In this document: positions 23,365 to 34,689 of the stretch, in pieces
Layout of the letters: each line of letters opens with the position of its first letter
Numbering within the stretch: the stretch's first letter is position 1
Source of the DNA: Ilex aquifolium
Taxonomy: Eukaryota; Streptophyta; Magnoliopsida; Aquifoliales; Aquifoliaceae
Length of the DNA stretch: 64,000 nt
Direction: 5' to 3'
Assembly (NCBI GenBank): GCA_951799425.1
Contig: OX637396.1
Coordinates: 37,130,701 to 37,194,700 of the forward strand
Made by a program: the position numbers and the translations under genes
Notes under the pieces: generated by a model
Seen by the model: only the letters and a program-made list of their open reading frames with translations
Told to the model about the DNA's origin: nothing
The model's database searches: none

Positions 23365-25304
23365 CGTATATATATATATATATATCGTATAAATGAAATT
23401 GGTCAAATGGGTCTTCGAATTTCATCAAGGAATGAGGTGAAAATTTGTTGAAAAGTAATTTAGATCCTTGGTGATGAATGGAGAGTTTTAGATTTGAAAG
23501 AAATGAATAAAAGAAATAATTTATGGCAAAAAAAAAAAAAATGGGAGAAGAAGGTTTACCGATGCAGGGTCTGGATGTTGAAGAAGATGAATGAAATGTT
23601 GGCTTAAATTCAGAAACTTCCCTCTTAGTTTTCAGATACATCATATACCTACTTGCAGAAATTACAAAGTTAAGTTCAAGGTTTGGTTCAGTTACAGAAA
23701 GCCCCCTTTATGTTTCATGAGTAACAAATAGGTACCTGTTGAAATTACACAATGACCCCAGAAGATCATAAAATACTACTAAAGCAACAAATCAGTATTT
23801 TTAGTAGTTAGGTAATGTTTCTGAAATTATATATTGGCCCCGAATAGTTATGAGATTGTTTTAGAGATTATAAAATTACACCATATTACTAGATCATGTG
23901 TTTAAAAATTATCTAAAGACCCCTTTGAATATTACAAAGCGACCTCTAATTGCAATGAAGTTCCTAAAAATTCATGAATGAATCCAAAAGATTATAACCA
24001 TGTGGAAAGACCACCAAATCACGTGTGGCCTTTAAGATGGTATTTTCTTGGAGTTGTAAACTACTCCCATGGTGATAAAAAATTATATATTCATTGTTTA
24101 AGTAAAAGTGTGGTTACTTATGAAAGTTAAACCACTAATATATATATGAAAATTTACAAGAGAAATATTATGTGTGAAGGGTGGTACACTTCCACATAGT
24201 TAGAATGTTAATCATGATCTATATATTGATTTGAGTAGCATATACTCGTATACGAAAGCATGTTGAAGAGATATTGAAATGCATATCTATGATTATATTA
24301 TTTGTACTTTGGTTGTTAGTATGATGGTAAATACATCATTTATGATTATTCTGGTTAGAGTGCTCAGCTGACTTTGAGACACATGAAATGATAATTTTCG
24401 AAATGAAATTGGGATAAGCAAGCAGGGATCGCTCCTCCCTTGGGTGAAAGACCCGAAACAAGTCTTGATCAAGCGTAGCATCCATCGAGGTGCGGGGTCA
24501 CTCGTGCCCTGATTGAAAGCATCTAAAGACGAGGGGGTGGGGTACACCCGAGGTTAGAGCCCTCTAAGGGACCCGGAGTTCCCAAGGTGTTTATGCATAA
24601 CAAACGGTGTATTGACTTAAATGGGTAAAGACTAAGAGTGAAAGTTTAGGGCGACCCATGACATGAATGGGTACGATTGATTACATGCTTAATTGAAATT
24701 TTCCATTATTCGTAGGTTTCGTGTTTATTGGTAATGTTTATATAATGCCTCATGCTATGTTTTAAGCAGGTTGTTACGGTAAATATTATTTGATATGAAC
24801 TTATAGGTATTGACGCATATTTTACGGGATAGGATTAAAACTTAGTAGTTGTTTTTCCTGCTGGGCTTTGGCTCACCCTAACATTTTGCAGGGACTAGAC
24901 CAAGAGATGACGGGGGTTTCTTCCCAGAGCTATCTTGAACATCTGTGCTCAGTTGGCTTTTGAGATATTATATTTCATGTTAACACTCGGGAAAATTTTA
25001 GATTTGTGACTTGCGTTTTGTTGCTTTGGTGTGTTTTCAAAATCGATGGGATGTAATAGTGTCGATTATGGACGACTTTTGGATGAATGTATAATTTGGG
25101 TACTTAGACTATGATATTAAATAAATGCCTAAATTACAAATCCTTTGTACCTAAGTTACTTGAAAGTACGTTATATGCTCTGATTGTCTAGTCTAAACCG
25201 AAGTACATGAACTATTCAATTTATTTGATGAATTGTGTCTATTGGTCACATAAATCACATAAAATATACTAAATCACCCTGGAAAAAAAAACTAGGGCGT
25301 CTCA
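22652..25304. mobile_element. Solo LTR (fossil), 2.65 kb, TSD TCATC, private to copy B
   Basis: Starts TGTGAAAACCCGC, ends AGGGCGTCTCA, and is flanked by TCATC (22,647-22,651 and 25,305-25,309). Copy A has the single site near 10,738. Termini and the internal GGGCTTTGGCTCACC motif resemble chromoviral (Tekay/Del-type) Ty3/gypsy LTRs. A TATA-like GTATAAATAC lies near 23,007. No internal coding region is left. It holds a CA/TA microsatellite and a (GA)n tract. Confidence 0.7.
23307..23388. repeat. Compound (AC)n-(AT)n microsatellite
   Basis: About 22 AC units followed by AT repeats broken by two CG dinucleotides. Lies inside the solo LTR. Expected to be length-polymorphic. Confidence 0.95.
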
Positions 25305-26215
25305 TCATCTCAGTAGTAGTAGGGGGCCATTTGGGTGCCAATTATCGTGCCATAGGTTGGTGAGTTCGCCATTCCCAGCTATTATGAACTACTAGGAGTC
25401 TCGTAAATTTTCTTTCTTTCGATAAATTCCATCAGTTCCATGAGCAGGTTTGGGGGTCTTCATTTCCCATAAGCTTTTTATTCCTTGTAAGGTAGGTGTA
25501 GGATCCATTTACCCAATAAACTGTTTATCACTGGAAAGTAGCCATTAGTTCCTTAACTTTTAGAGCAGTATTCCAATCTTTCACATCCTTCTGTTTTTGG
25601 TATGAGAGTCACTTGGTATAATGGTTAGCTTTTTTTATATTACAAACAATACAATGTTTAATGTCTTTGCAGCTACATAATTCTCACAGTAAACTTAAAA
25701 GAATGATGTGAAATTGCACACGAAAACATGGTTCATAGAAGGAAAAAAAGCATTTTTCTCCAACTGAAATATAAAAAGCCAGATAATTAAATAGTACCAA
25801 CTTCAATAAGTTTCTGCCACTGAAATTAGTCATCCAAATCATGGCAGTCTCGTGCACTGGGTCGTGCTTTAGATTTTCAAGGTATCGATAAATGGAATGG
25901 CATCACGCTTCCAATCGAAAAATCTCTGGATGTAGTCATCCATTGTGAGGGTCATGTATAGAGCTGGGGTTCCTGGCTTGATCAGTTCTTTGGCTGGGGC
26001 AATATGGACATTGGTGCTGGGGTAGCAGAAAGTTGCTACTGACAATCGCTCCTTCGAACTGTGTACCACTGCTCTGTGTAATGGCGCTTTGTATATCCCA
26101 TTGCTCATTATCTATATGATTTCAGTAACAAGTGTCTCAACCAAACAGTTCTGCACTCCAAATCTGTGTGTTCATGTCTAGGGATGTAAATGAATCCAGC
26201 TGCAGATAAATAGTT

Positions 26216-26775
26216 GGGTGACGCTATTCCCACCCTTTAAATCTCATTTCCCACCTCATTTAATTCTTTTACTTAAAATTATTAATTTCACCCCATCTAT
26301 ACTCACTCTATTAATTATTAAGTTCACCACATTTATCTCATCTAATTAAACTATTAAATATATATTTTAAAAAAATTGAAAAAAAAATAGTTATTGAAAC
26401 AAAATTTCAATGTTCAAAGGTGATCTAGAATATTTTGAGGTATTTTAAGATACGTTGACATATTTTCACCAACGTCTTCGGAATATTTTGAGGTGTTTAA
26501 CGATATTTTGTTATATTTCAACTAATATTTTTAAAATAAATTATTCATTTTTATTTTGTTTCTGAATATTTATGTACCAGATTTTTTTTATTATTATTGC
26601 CTATATTACTGGTTGAAATAATATTGAATGAATTTAGTTTTTAATTAGTAAATATAGACGGATTGGATTTAGTAATTAATTGAGTGGGTATAGATTGGAT
26701 GAACTTAATAATTTGAAGTAAGATAATTAAATAGGGTGGAAAAAGAGATTTAAGGGGTGGAAATAGCCTCACCCT
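26216..26775. mobile_element. MULE-type MITE with long inverted repeats, in oxygenase intron 3
   Basis: Left arm GGGTGACGCTATTCCCACCC and right-arm reverse complement GGGTGAGGCTATTTCCACCC begin inverted repeats that continue, with gaps, for well over 100 bp. Exact 9-bp target duplication TAAATAGTT at 26,207-26,215 and 26,776-26,784. No coding capacity. Outside the shared duplication, so no empty site is visible here. Confidence 0.8.
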
Positions 26776-26913
26776 AAATAGTTTGGGATCGAATGATTGA
26801 TTCATCGTTTAAACCAAGACTAGCTTGGAAAATTGATGAACCAAACTTAAACAAGATGTTTGAAGTCTGTCATTGTTGCTTCGTTCAGTTTGATTCATTT
26901 GCACCCCAATTCA

Positions 26914-27148
26914 CATTACAACAAATTTATTTTTTAGCGACGAACTAAGTCAATACGAAAGTAAAAATTAGGTCGCTAATGGTTTTCAACGAAGCCTTTT
27001 GGCAACAACTAAAAATAATTGTGGCCAAAAACATCATAAAAAGGTTTTTCACAAGAAATTTTTGAAATTTTTGCAAAAACTCAATTTGACAACTAATTTT
27101 ATTATTCATTGCCAAAACTCGCCGTTAAAAAACAAATTTCTTATAGTG
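26914..27148. mobile_element. CACTA-like MITE, 235 bp
   Basis: Left end CATTACAACAAATTTATTTT and right-end reverse complement CACTATAAGAAATTTGTTTT form the TIR. Target duplication TCA (26,911-26,913 and 27,149-27,151). Sub-terminal GCGACG/AACGGCG stretches also pair. Lies in intron 3 of the oxygenase. Confidence 0.65.
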
Positions 27149-27555
27149 TCATATCCTCCAAAAGCAAGGTATATAATATGTAGGAACCTAACATGAGATT
27201 AGCGGGTTAAAATTAACTTGTCCTCTACGCCAATTGAAAATACATGAATCACTAATACGAAAATGAAAGGGTTAAATTAGTATCAAATAGGCAAATACGA
27301 TACCCTATAATTAATGGTTGGGGACTAGTGTTAGATCTTATACACGATTATTTATGTGTGTTTGGTTATTGTTGATTGATACTTGACATACATCCCAATG
27401 GTACAACTGGAACACGACTCCATCGAGCCTTATATAGGTAGCCCCTATTGGATTAGAGTAATGTTATTTGGATTTAACTCGTTGACTTAATTCACTATAA
27501 TCTTTAGATTGACTATGAGCCATATCAAACATTAGAATTTAGTGTTAATCTAAAT

Positions 27556-27716
27556 AGGTATAGTGAAACTCAGACGCCAAACGTCCTGAATGCGAATCTT
27601 GACAATTTTTTGGGCGTAGATCACAAAGAATTTATCCCTCATGAATACCCTATTCCAGACGTGAATAGTCTATCTTTGACAGAATTAAAAAAGGGATTAG
27701 TCGACGTGCACATAAA
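27556..27716 (+). mobile_element. Old SINE copy (same family as 63,156-63,329)
   Basis: Shares the order of the clearer copy: GTGAAACTCAG-like start, a degenerate B box GCGAATCTTGACAA, the 'AATTTATCCCTC..GAATA' block and the 3' GGGATTAGTCGACGTGCAC segment. No A tail remains. Near the 3' end of intron 3 of the oxygenase, on the opposite strand. Confidence 0.5.
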
Positions 27717-28487
27717 CTAACCCAAATACATGTGACGGTTGAACGAGAAAAAAAAAATGCTATGTACCTCAACAATAGTGCCAATGTCGACAACAAGGGC
27801 ATCAGCTATGGGTTTGACAGAAACCCAACGGCCATTATTCAAGACCTGTAATCCGGGCGTGTCGCCACAGTCGAGCAAGAGGGTGATCCCGCTTATGTCG
27901 ACGTGTGAAGCGATGCCGAGGACTCGTTCGGATTCCGGACATGGAGGGTAGCAGTTCAATCTCAGGTCATATCCCCCATCTTGGAAAGCCTTGGACAGTT
28001 CTTCTGTTTCAAGGCCAAGCATCATGGATATGAAGCCTGCTATGGAAACTGTAGTCTCTCACATGTTCTCTGAGTATGTGTGGATGGTTTCCCTGAGACA
28101 GATAAATTAGGAATTATTTACATTTTGAAACAAAATTGTCAAATTACACATCGAATTTATTTATCAAATTACGGTATTTTTTTAAAAACGGAGTCGATAA
28201 CCCCAGTTTGAATTTTTGGTCGGACAAGGAAATTCAGTGTTTCAATCGGATGCAAAAGAGAATTTTAAACCTAATAAATTCACTCTTAAAAACAGGGTTG
28301 AGCCCACTTTTTAAAAAGTGTCGTAGTTTAATAAATAAGTTTGATAATTTATTTTAAAATTGACATAGATTTATAAATAATTCGATAAATCAGTTAGTGA
28401 TTGAACATGATGCAAAAAGGCATGGTGCTGTTATAGATAAAAGTTCATAAAGATTTTGAATAGAGAAAAAGGAGGGAGAAAAAGGAA

Positions 28488-28517
<30 letters not shown>
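28488..28517 (+). repeat. Uninterrupted run of 30 G
   Basis: Mononucleotide run 44 bp from the 5' splice site of oxygenase intron 2. The gene-sense strand is poly(C). A second run of 17 G lies at 29,349-29,365 in intron 1. The length should be treated as approximate. Confidence 0.8.
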
Positions 28518-28518
<1 letters not shown>

Positions 28519-29999
28519 ATAAGTTTAAAAAACCAGAAAATAGTAGGTCCTTTAATTTACCTGAACTTGCGAGGTTGTAGTTCTGGCCAAAATTCTAATT
28601 TCCTATTCTCAGTGGGAAGAGCCTTAAGGAAAATCATGTCATTCCATTCTAGCTTCTGATCTTCAGAGACCACAAATGCTTGACCATAACCTTCAAGACT
28701 TCCTGGCTTCTGCGCATATCTCTCCTTCTCTTCTTGCGAAAGGTCAAAGAACTCTTGAGTTTTTCTCTTCATGTTTACTAGCAATTCATCAGATATTCCA
28801 TGGTTTATTATCTGCAAAATAAAGGAAAATCAGAGTATATATAAAGTATGAAATGTTTATCGGGACGGTTTTATTAAACAACCAAAGTTTAAGCTTTTAA
28901 GGAGAGTGTAATTTTAGTATTTATACTTCAAACACGTCCCATCACGTGTAGGCTAGGTTTTAGACCTAACAAGGTATAATCTTTTTAATAATTAGGATGG
29001 CAGTGAAATTCGAACACAAGACTTTATGTTCTGATATCATGTTAAGTAGAATAAAGAACACAATCAGATGAGAAGAAGAGAGATGTGTATCAATGGTTGT
29101 CTTCTTTAATTACTAAAAAAACATTGTATTAGAGCTTGTCCCATATCGATTTACTTCCGAATTTGATACATTATCGACTTTATATATCCCTTAGCAAGTG
29201 ATTTCAAATTGAATGCTTTAACATGGTATCACTTCTAAGCTACCGACATTTTTTAAGCAAGACTTTTTATTCCATAGTAATTGAATAGTCAAGTTATGTA
29301 CAAAAATATTACCATTTGGGGGTAGTTTTTGTTTTCTTTTTTTTAAGAGGGGGGGGGGGGGGGGGTTGAAATTGTGGAAATTCAAAAAATCCAAGTGTAA
29401 TTCAATTATTATTCTTCAAATCTAAACTCGTCGGTATTTTTTTGATATTTATTTCTACATTTATTAAGATTCAAAAATATTTTTAAATTTTTTGAAAGCA
29501 TCCAAGGAAGATCGTATAGATTACAAAGACACATAAAAAGGTAGTCCACTGCATAAAAGTCTCTCGTCAATATAACAAGTCTTATCCTCCTTGCGGTTAA
29601 ACCGTTTATGTGTTTTGAACTCTTGACATTCAGATCGCATTTAAAACCCACTCTCAAGAAAAATGAAAAAAAAAAAGAGAGAAAAGTCTGCATGTTGTTG
29701 AAGTACCTGAAATATCCCCCAGTCTTTGCATGCAACATGAAGCTTCTGAAGCTCCATTTCTCTGTCCTTTGGATTGACAAGCTTTGCCATGTCGATCAAG
29801 GGTATGCAAACGGAAGGATCAGAGACCGGAGCAATAGGGGCGTCCTTCTCATCTCTTATGTATCGAGCCGGCACGGTCGCCGGACGTTGGATCACGAGCT
29901 CTTTTACGCTCGGGACAGTGAGGGACCATTCCAGATTTTCTGGCACCACAGCCATTCTCAGAAGGTTACAGGGTTCATGGAAGAAAGATTGATACTAGA

Positions 30000-30010
30000 T
30001 ATTTATATAG
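30000..30010 (-). promoter_or_regulatory. TATA box of the oxygenase gene
   Basis: Minus-strand CTATATAAATA lies about 45-55 bp upstream of the ATG at 29,955. This predicts a leader of only about 15-25 nt. The good match suggests the promoter is undamaged. Confidence 0.6.
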
Positions 30011-30345
30011 GCACACCTATGTAAGTCAATGATGAGAGGTTGTGTATGGTTTTAAGTTCTTTCTCTAGCATGTTCGAACAGACAGCGAGAACAAAGACTA
30101 GACAAGGGGGGTCATGGCCCCTCACTTTTTGAAAAATTCCTATAGTCACCCATAAGTTTTCAAAAAATTATATTATCTCCCTAAGTTTTCAAAAGATGCT
30201 GCTCTCTTTTCTTGTCTTTTCTCGTTTTTCTAATCTTCCCCTTTAACGCGGGCCGACGGTGGCAGGTGGAGGAAGAAGTCATACATATATAAGGCAATGA
30301 TCAGATGTTATGTATGATTGAGATCTTTCTATGCATGTTCCTTCC

Positions 30346-31822
30346 CCTTAATAAAGGAAATTTTTAAAAAGTTATTGACTTATGAACACACATATGTATA
30401 TGATTTCAAAATTATATTTCTTAGGTAGTTGGTACTTGTCTGATGACCATTTTCTAAGAAAATTGTAAGATTAGTAAACGATTTTGATGTTCGTCAATGA
30501 CACTAATACCCATCAAATGGTATTTTTAATGGTATCTCAGTCACCTGATAAATCTCTCATGAAGAGTAAGTTCTGGATTCGAATATCCCATAAAGCGTAG
30601 TCCCTTAGAGGTCACCACCCACAAATTTATTCTCTTGTGTGGAGAAGCAATTTTGCACAATCCAGCATTAATCCGGTACGAGAGCAGGATAGTAGTGCCG
30701 TGGTGATCTACTGGGACAAATATAAAAAAAAAAAAAAAGATTCATCCAGCTAGCACCCTTAATAAAGGAAATTTTTTAAAAGTTATTGACTTATGAACAC
30801 ACATATGTATATGATTTCAAAATTATATTTGTCAGATAGTTGGCACTTGTCTGATGACCATTTTCTAAGAAAATTGTAAGATTAGTAAACGATTTTGATG
30901 TTTGTCAATGACACTAATACCCATCAAATGGTATTTTTAATGGTATCTCAGTCACCTGATAAATCTCTCATGAAGAATAAGTTCTGGATTCGAATATCTC
31001 ATGAAGCGTAGTCCCTTAGAGGTCACCACCCATAAATTTACTCTCTTGTGTGGAGAAGCAATTTTGCACAATCCAGCATTAATCCGGTACGAGAGCAGGT
31101 AGTATCGTAGTCAGTGGCGGATTTAGTATGGGGGCAGTGGGGGCAGCTGCCCCCACTGAAATTTTAAAAAAATTTGGGATCTAAGTGTAATTTTAAAAAT
31201 TTCAAGAATTTCTTAAACTTGCCCCCATTGAAATTTTCTTAAAGTATAGGGTATATTAATATAATATTCAACTCTTAAAAGCTAACTTTTGGCAGTTGCT
31301 CCTAATTTTTCACATCTAGCAGCTGACCCCACTGAAATTTTAAAAAATTTTGGGACCTAGGTGTAATTTTAAAAATTTCAAGAATTTCTTAAACTTGCCT
31401 CACTGAAATTTTCATAAAGTATACGGTATATTAATATAATTTTCAACCCTTGAAAACTAACTTTTGGCAGCTCCTTCTCATGCCTGCTTTTTTTTTTTTT
31501 TTTTTTTCTGTAAGCCTTCGTCTTCTTCGTCCAGACCTAAGTATTTTGAAATTTTCTTAAAGTATAGGGTATTTTGGGACCTAAATATATACATAAGTTG
31601 CGTCTCTAAATGACATTCTTTTGATGTAATTATGTTTATAAACAGTTTATCAAAAATACATATTTTGATGAAAACAATGTTACAATTATACTTTGAAATT
31701 TAAAATTTTAGGTTGCCCTCACTGAGACAAAATCCTGACTCCGCCCCTGATCGTAGTGATCTACTGGGACAAATATAAAATAATAAAAAAAACAAAAAAG
31801 ATTCATCCAGCTAGTACCTTTA
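30346..31822. repeat. Tandem duplication of about 410 bp, second copy split by a hAT MITE
   Basis: Units about 30,346-30,756 and 30,757-31,822 (minus the insert) are nearly identical, from CCCTTAATAAAGGAAAT to GATTCATCCAGCTAG. Inside each is a SINE-like stretch with a B box (GGATTCGAATATCCC) and an A-rich tail. No gene. Confidence 0.75.
31112..31749. mobile_element. hAT MITE, TSD ATCGTAGT
   Basis: Termini CAGTGGCGGATTTAG and the reverse complement of the right end CAGGGGCGGAGTCAG. Exact 8-bp target duplication at 31,104-31,111 and 31,750-31,757. The neighbouring tandem unit shows the empty site (near 30,700). It has an internal imperfect duplication containing CCCCACTGAAATTTTAAAAA. 638 bp, no transposase. 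Confidence 0.85.
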
Positions 31823-32179
31823 AAAAGGAGACGGCAAAGCACTATGGACAACCAAGATCCATGAGAGGCACAAATATTATATGATTGCAACTAAGATCCA
31901 GACAACCAACTAAGATCCATGGAGAATTGCAACTAAAAGTCTCCCAACAGAGTTTTTTTTTTTTTTTTCCCTGCAAGTTTCGAATCTGTTTAGATATTTT
32001 AAATCGGATATGGATATATACCGAACAAAGTTACTCCTAGCATAAAGAATGCAAATGACAGAAACTTTTATTGCCCCATTTGTCTTCGCAACATAGAAAC
32101 TGAGGTTCATATGTTCTTTCAATGCCCTCCAGCGAGGATGATTCAGTTCAGCCAATGGGGATTCCATATCGACCACTAT

Positions 32180-32599
32180 TAGGACCGTCGATGGATCAGA
32201 TCTGGGTTCATCTGAATCCAAATCCGATTAAAATATTTGTTATCGAATCCGATTCGTTTATCCGATGGATAAAAAAATATTAATCTATATCTGAATCCAT
32301 TTATAATCGAACATCAAATCCGATTACCCAATCCGGTCCATAATGGTATTCCACCAAAATTTCAACAAATTATTATTTTTTAGATCAAATACAAATAATC
32401 AATATACATACATGTGTATATTATATTATATGTATATTTTAACCATATCAAATTTGTATATATCTATATCTGATTTAAGATATCTAAATTGATTTGAATC
32501 GAATTTGGATAACGAATGAAAAATATTGGTCCATATTCGACTAAACAGATTTAAATTCAGACCAGATTCAAACTAAAATCCGATCTATTGACAAGCCTA
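32180..32599. mobile_element. hAT MITE inserted in the LINE remnant
   Basis: Left end TAGGACCGTCGATGGATC and right-end reverse complement TAGGCTTGTCAATAGATC. Flanking 8-mers ACCACTAT (32,172-32,179) and ACCATTAT (32,600-32,607) match at 7 of 8. The middle is rich in ATCCGATT-type repeats on both strands. 420 bp. Confidence 0.7.
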
Positions 32600-32895
32600 A
32601 CCATTATACTCAATTGAACATGCAGGATTGGATATAGAGCCTCTTTCACCCTACTCCAGTATTTGGCCCAAACTATCCAAACACTTCTCAGCTACTACTA
32701 TTCACAGCAATCCTTAGAAACTCACTCTGGACATGGAGAAACAAATGCTTCTTCCAAAATGAAAAACTAAACCCACAGACCATACTAAATGAAGTTTTTA
32801 AGTTCATCAAGAGTTTTAGTTCAGCTTTCCACCAGAGTCCTTAAACATATTCTGTACCCCAAAATTTGTTGCCACCGTCAAGGAATATATGGAAA

Positions 32896-33270
32896 CTCCA
32901 AGGAATAGTTTAAGTGGTAACAATGATGAGTTGGACCAATGAAGGTTGGCCTCAGTGGAAGGAGCTCTGGTCGCTTAAGCAAGTGGTCTCGGTTTTAAAC
33001 CCTTGTGGATGCAGTACACCTTCTTGGGAGAGGTCCCCGGTTCGGCGCTTGACCGTACCTCGGAGGATTAGTCCTGGGCGAAGCCTGGGGATACCTTGGG
33101 AAACCAAAAAAAAATGATGAGTTGTAAACCTAAATGTCTTGAGTTCAAATTTTGATAACCTTTTGGGATCAGGCTATAAGAGATAAAATCCTTAATGAAT
33201 ATTTTAGTCTCGGAGTAGATGACTTACCTTTAACCGGACCAGAAAGGAGATTAGTCGAGATATACGTAAG
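32896..33270 (+). mobile_element. SINE (outer), interrupted by a second SINE
   Basis: Same family as 63,156-63,329. The 5' part at 32,896-32,933 (GTGGTAAC box) continues after the insert at 33,125 with TAAACCTAAATG, a B-box-like GAGTTCAAATTTTG, and the 3' block containing TTAACCGGACCAG. Poly(A) is lost. Sits inside the LINE remnant. Confidence 0.65.
32934..33112 (+). mobile_element. SINE (inner), TSD AATGATGAGTTG
   Basis: Exact 12-bp target duplication at 32,922-32,933 and 33,113-33,124, with an A-rich end (AAACCAAAAAAA). Internal GGCCTCAGTGG and GGTTCGGCGC look like Pol III A- and B-box relatives. It belongs to another SINE family than its host element. Confidence 0.75.
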
Positions 33271-34000
33271 TTGAATTGGCCACCTCTGATAAATGAGAGA
33301 TTAAGCTCAATGGTAGATGCAGCCATAGGACAAACATGTTCCTATTCTGACAATAATAGTTAGGAATGAGAGGGGTGTTCTGATTGCAGCCACAATAATT
33401 CAAAACAATGATAAGGAGGTGAAGGTTGGTAACTAGAAGTCAAAAGCATACAGAATATAAATTCATGACTCGGCTAATCGATGGTCAAACAAACTAAACA
33501 TAACGAGATAGCGAGAGATTGATTGTAATTGCAGGAATAAATTGACTTTCTTTTATTTTGGCAGTCCTCTAACTAAAATGGAAGACTCACTTTTCGATTT
33601 CCGTAGCACGTCATGAGCACCGGGCTAAGGGTGTTGAACAATCCAAGCGAACTGCCCTTCATACTACCAAAAAAAAAAAGATTATTGCATGACTTAAGAA
33701 GGTTACGGTGAGAGTGAAGATCACTTCGGAACAAGTGGGCATGAACTGTAACCAAACAACCAAAAGTAAGCCAATCATAAATTCCTGGGAACTTCTCCCA
33801 TATTGCTATCAATGTCTTTATGTGGCACGACCTGTTCACATTACACCAGTAACACCACTGACCCATTGATTGCAGACGTACTTGCAGCTAGACCGGCAGC
33901 TATATGGGCTTACAATAAAGATTGGAACTATGTTGTCATTGAAAGTGACTCACGACTGGTGAGTGGTGATACATGCTGCGATCGTGTCTAACCACACTAC

Positions 34001-34689
34001 ACCATTCAACCAATTGTCCAAGACACCACAATGGCATGTTTGGTACGTGGGTTTGAATGAAATTTAAAGTTGAGTTTTGTGAAAATAGTCTAATATACTT
34101 TCTAAACTCGTGTTTGGTTCAAGATTTGAGGTTTGAGATTCATAAGGTAAATAAATTCCGACCCGTAATAAATAATTGATTAAAACCCACAAAAGAGGAT
34201 TTGATGAAACCCATGAATAGGTTTCAAAAGTGAAAGATTAGATTTGAAGACAAAAAGACTATGTACCCCAAAAATCATTCTTATATTCACATAATAATGA
34301 ACATTTTAGTAAATTGAGTAATATGATTTGACACTAATCCATTGATCCTACATATATCTATATCACCTACTAAATATGGGATTGGATAGGATTTTTTTTT
34401 TTAATCCCATGGACAAATCCTTTGGGTTGGATTTGAAAAAAATTCATAAATTCAATCCAAACCCCCCCAAAAAAAAAATAATAATATCGAAACAGGCACC
34501 AAGTTTATTCTAAACAAGGATCAGGACTAGGGAATGAATCATGCTTAAAGGGACTCAAATTCAGCAGCATATGTGCTTGTTAGATGTGAATCACAGGCAT
34601 AAACAAGTGGAACACTTTGAGTTTATTACTGTCTTGTACTCTACAAGTCTCTTTCTTCCATAGCCACAAAAAAAAAATGAGTTGATTAG
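34001..34689. other. Intergenic, no gene seen
   Basis: AT-rich DNA. The outer parts (near 34,040 and 34,460) have weakly similar GGGTTTGAAT/GGTTTGGATT motifs, but no convincing inverted repeat or target duplication. Confidence 0.3.

Larger units (their letters stand above)
15264..26012. repeat. Segmental duplication, copy B
   Basis: Counterpart of 1-11,577. Similarity starts near 15,264 (matching base 1) and ends near 26,012, inside exon 4 of the 2OG oxygenase, which is complete only in this copy. The unmatched DNA between the copies (11,578-15,263) most simply belongs to the left part of the repeat unit, whose first copy would lie left of the window. That would make the unit about 14.4 kb. 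Confidence 0.85.
25869..29955 (-). pseudogene. SRG1-like 2-oxoglutarate/Fe(II)-dependent dioxygenase, one in-frame stop
   Basis: Cytosolic plant dioxygenases of this family oxidise specialised metabolites or hormones with Fe(II), 2-oxoglutarate and O2; the substrate here is unknown. Exons on the minus strand: 29,955-29,707; 28,811-28,561; 28,092-27,768; 26,111-25,869, all with GT-AG borders and compatible phases, 356 codons in all, the usual family length. Exon 1 carries the N-terminal DIOX_N part ending CKDWGIFQ. Exon 3 has the iron ligands His230 and Asp232 (SHVD). Exon 4 has His287 and the RLS motif 297-299 that binds 2-oxoglutarate. Codon 178 is TGA (28,059-28,061), where relatives often have Arg, so CGA to TGA is likely. 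The product would end before all iron ligands. Otherwise no decay, so it is a very recent pseudogene, a null allele or a sequence error. Confidence 0.8.
32041..34000 (+). mobile_element. LINE remnant: zf-RVT and RNase H pieces, much interrupted
   Basis: A frame near 32,065-32,165 reads CPICLRNIETEVHMFFQCP, the reverse-transcriptase zinc-binding (zf-RVT) pattern of plant L1-like LINEs. Near 32,710-32,810 a piece reads LWTWRNKCFFQNEKL, typical of the stretch after it. RVT_3-type RNase H pieces follow near 33,340-33,420 (IVRNERGVLIAA) and 33,855-33,990 (DPLIADVLAARPAA..ESDSRLVSG). The pieces lie in the order expected for an ORF2 C-terminus but are separated by a hAT MITE, SINEs, unidentified DNA and frame changes. 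The reverse transcriptase core is not present. Confidence 0.6.

Noticed and set aside
31910-32221. 103-codon minus-strand frame
   Set aside because: It is the shadow of the zf-RVT piece of the LINE on the plus strand plus part of a MITE.
34001-34689. Possible Tourist-type MITE (ATGTTTGGTACG start)
   Set aside because: The far end is not a convincing inverted repeat and no target duplication was found.
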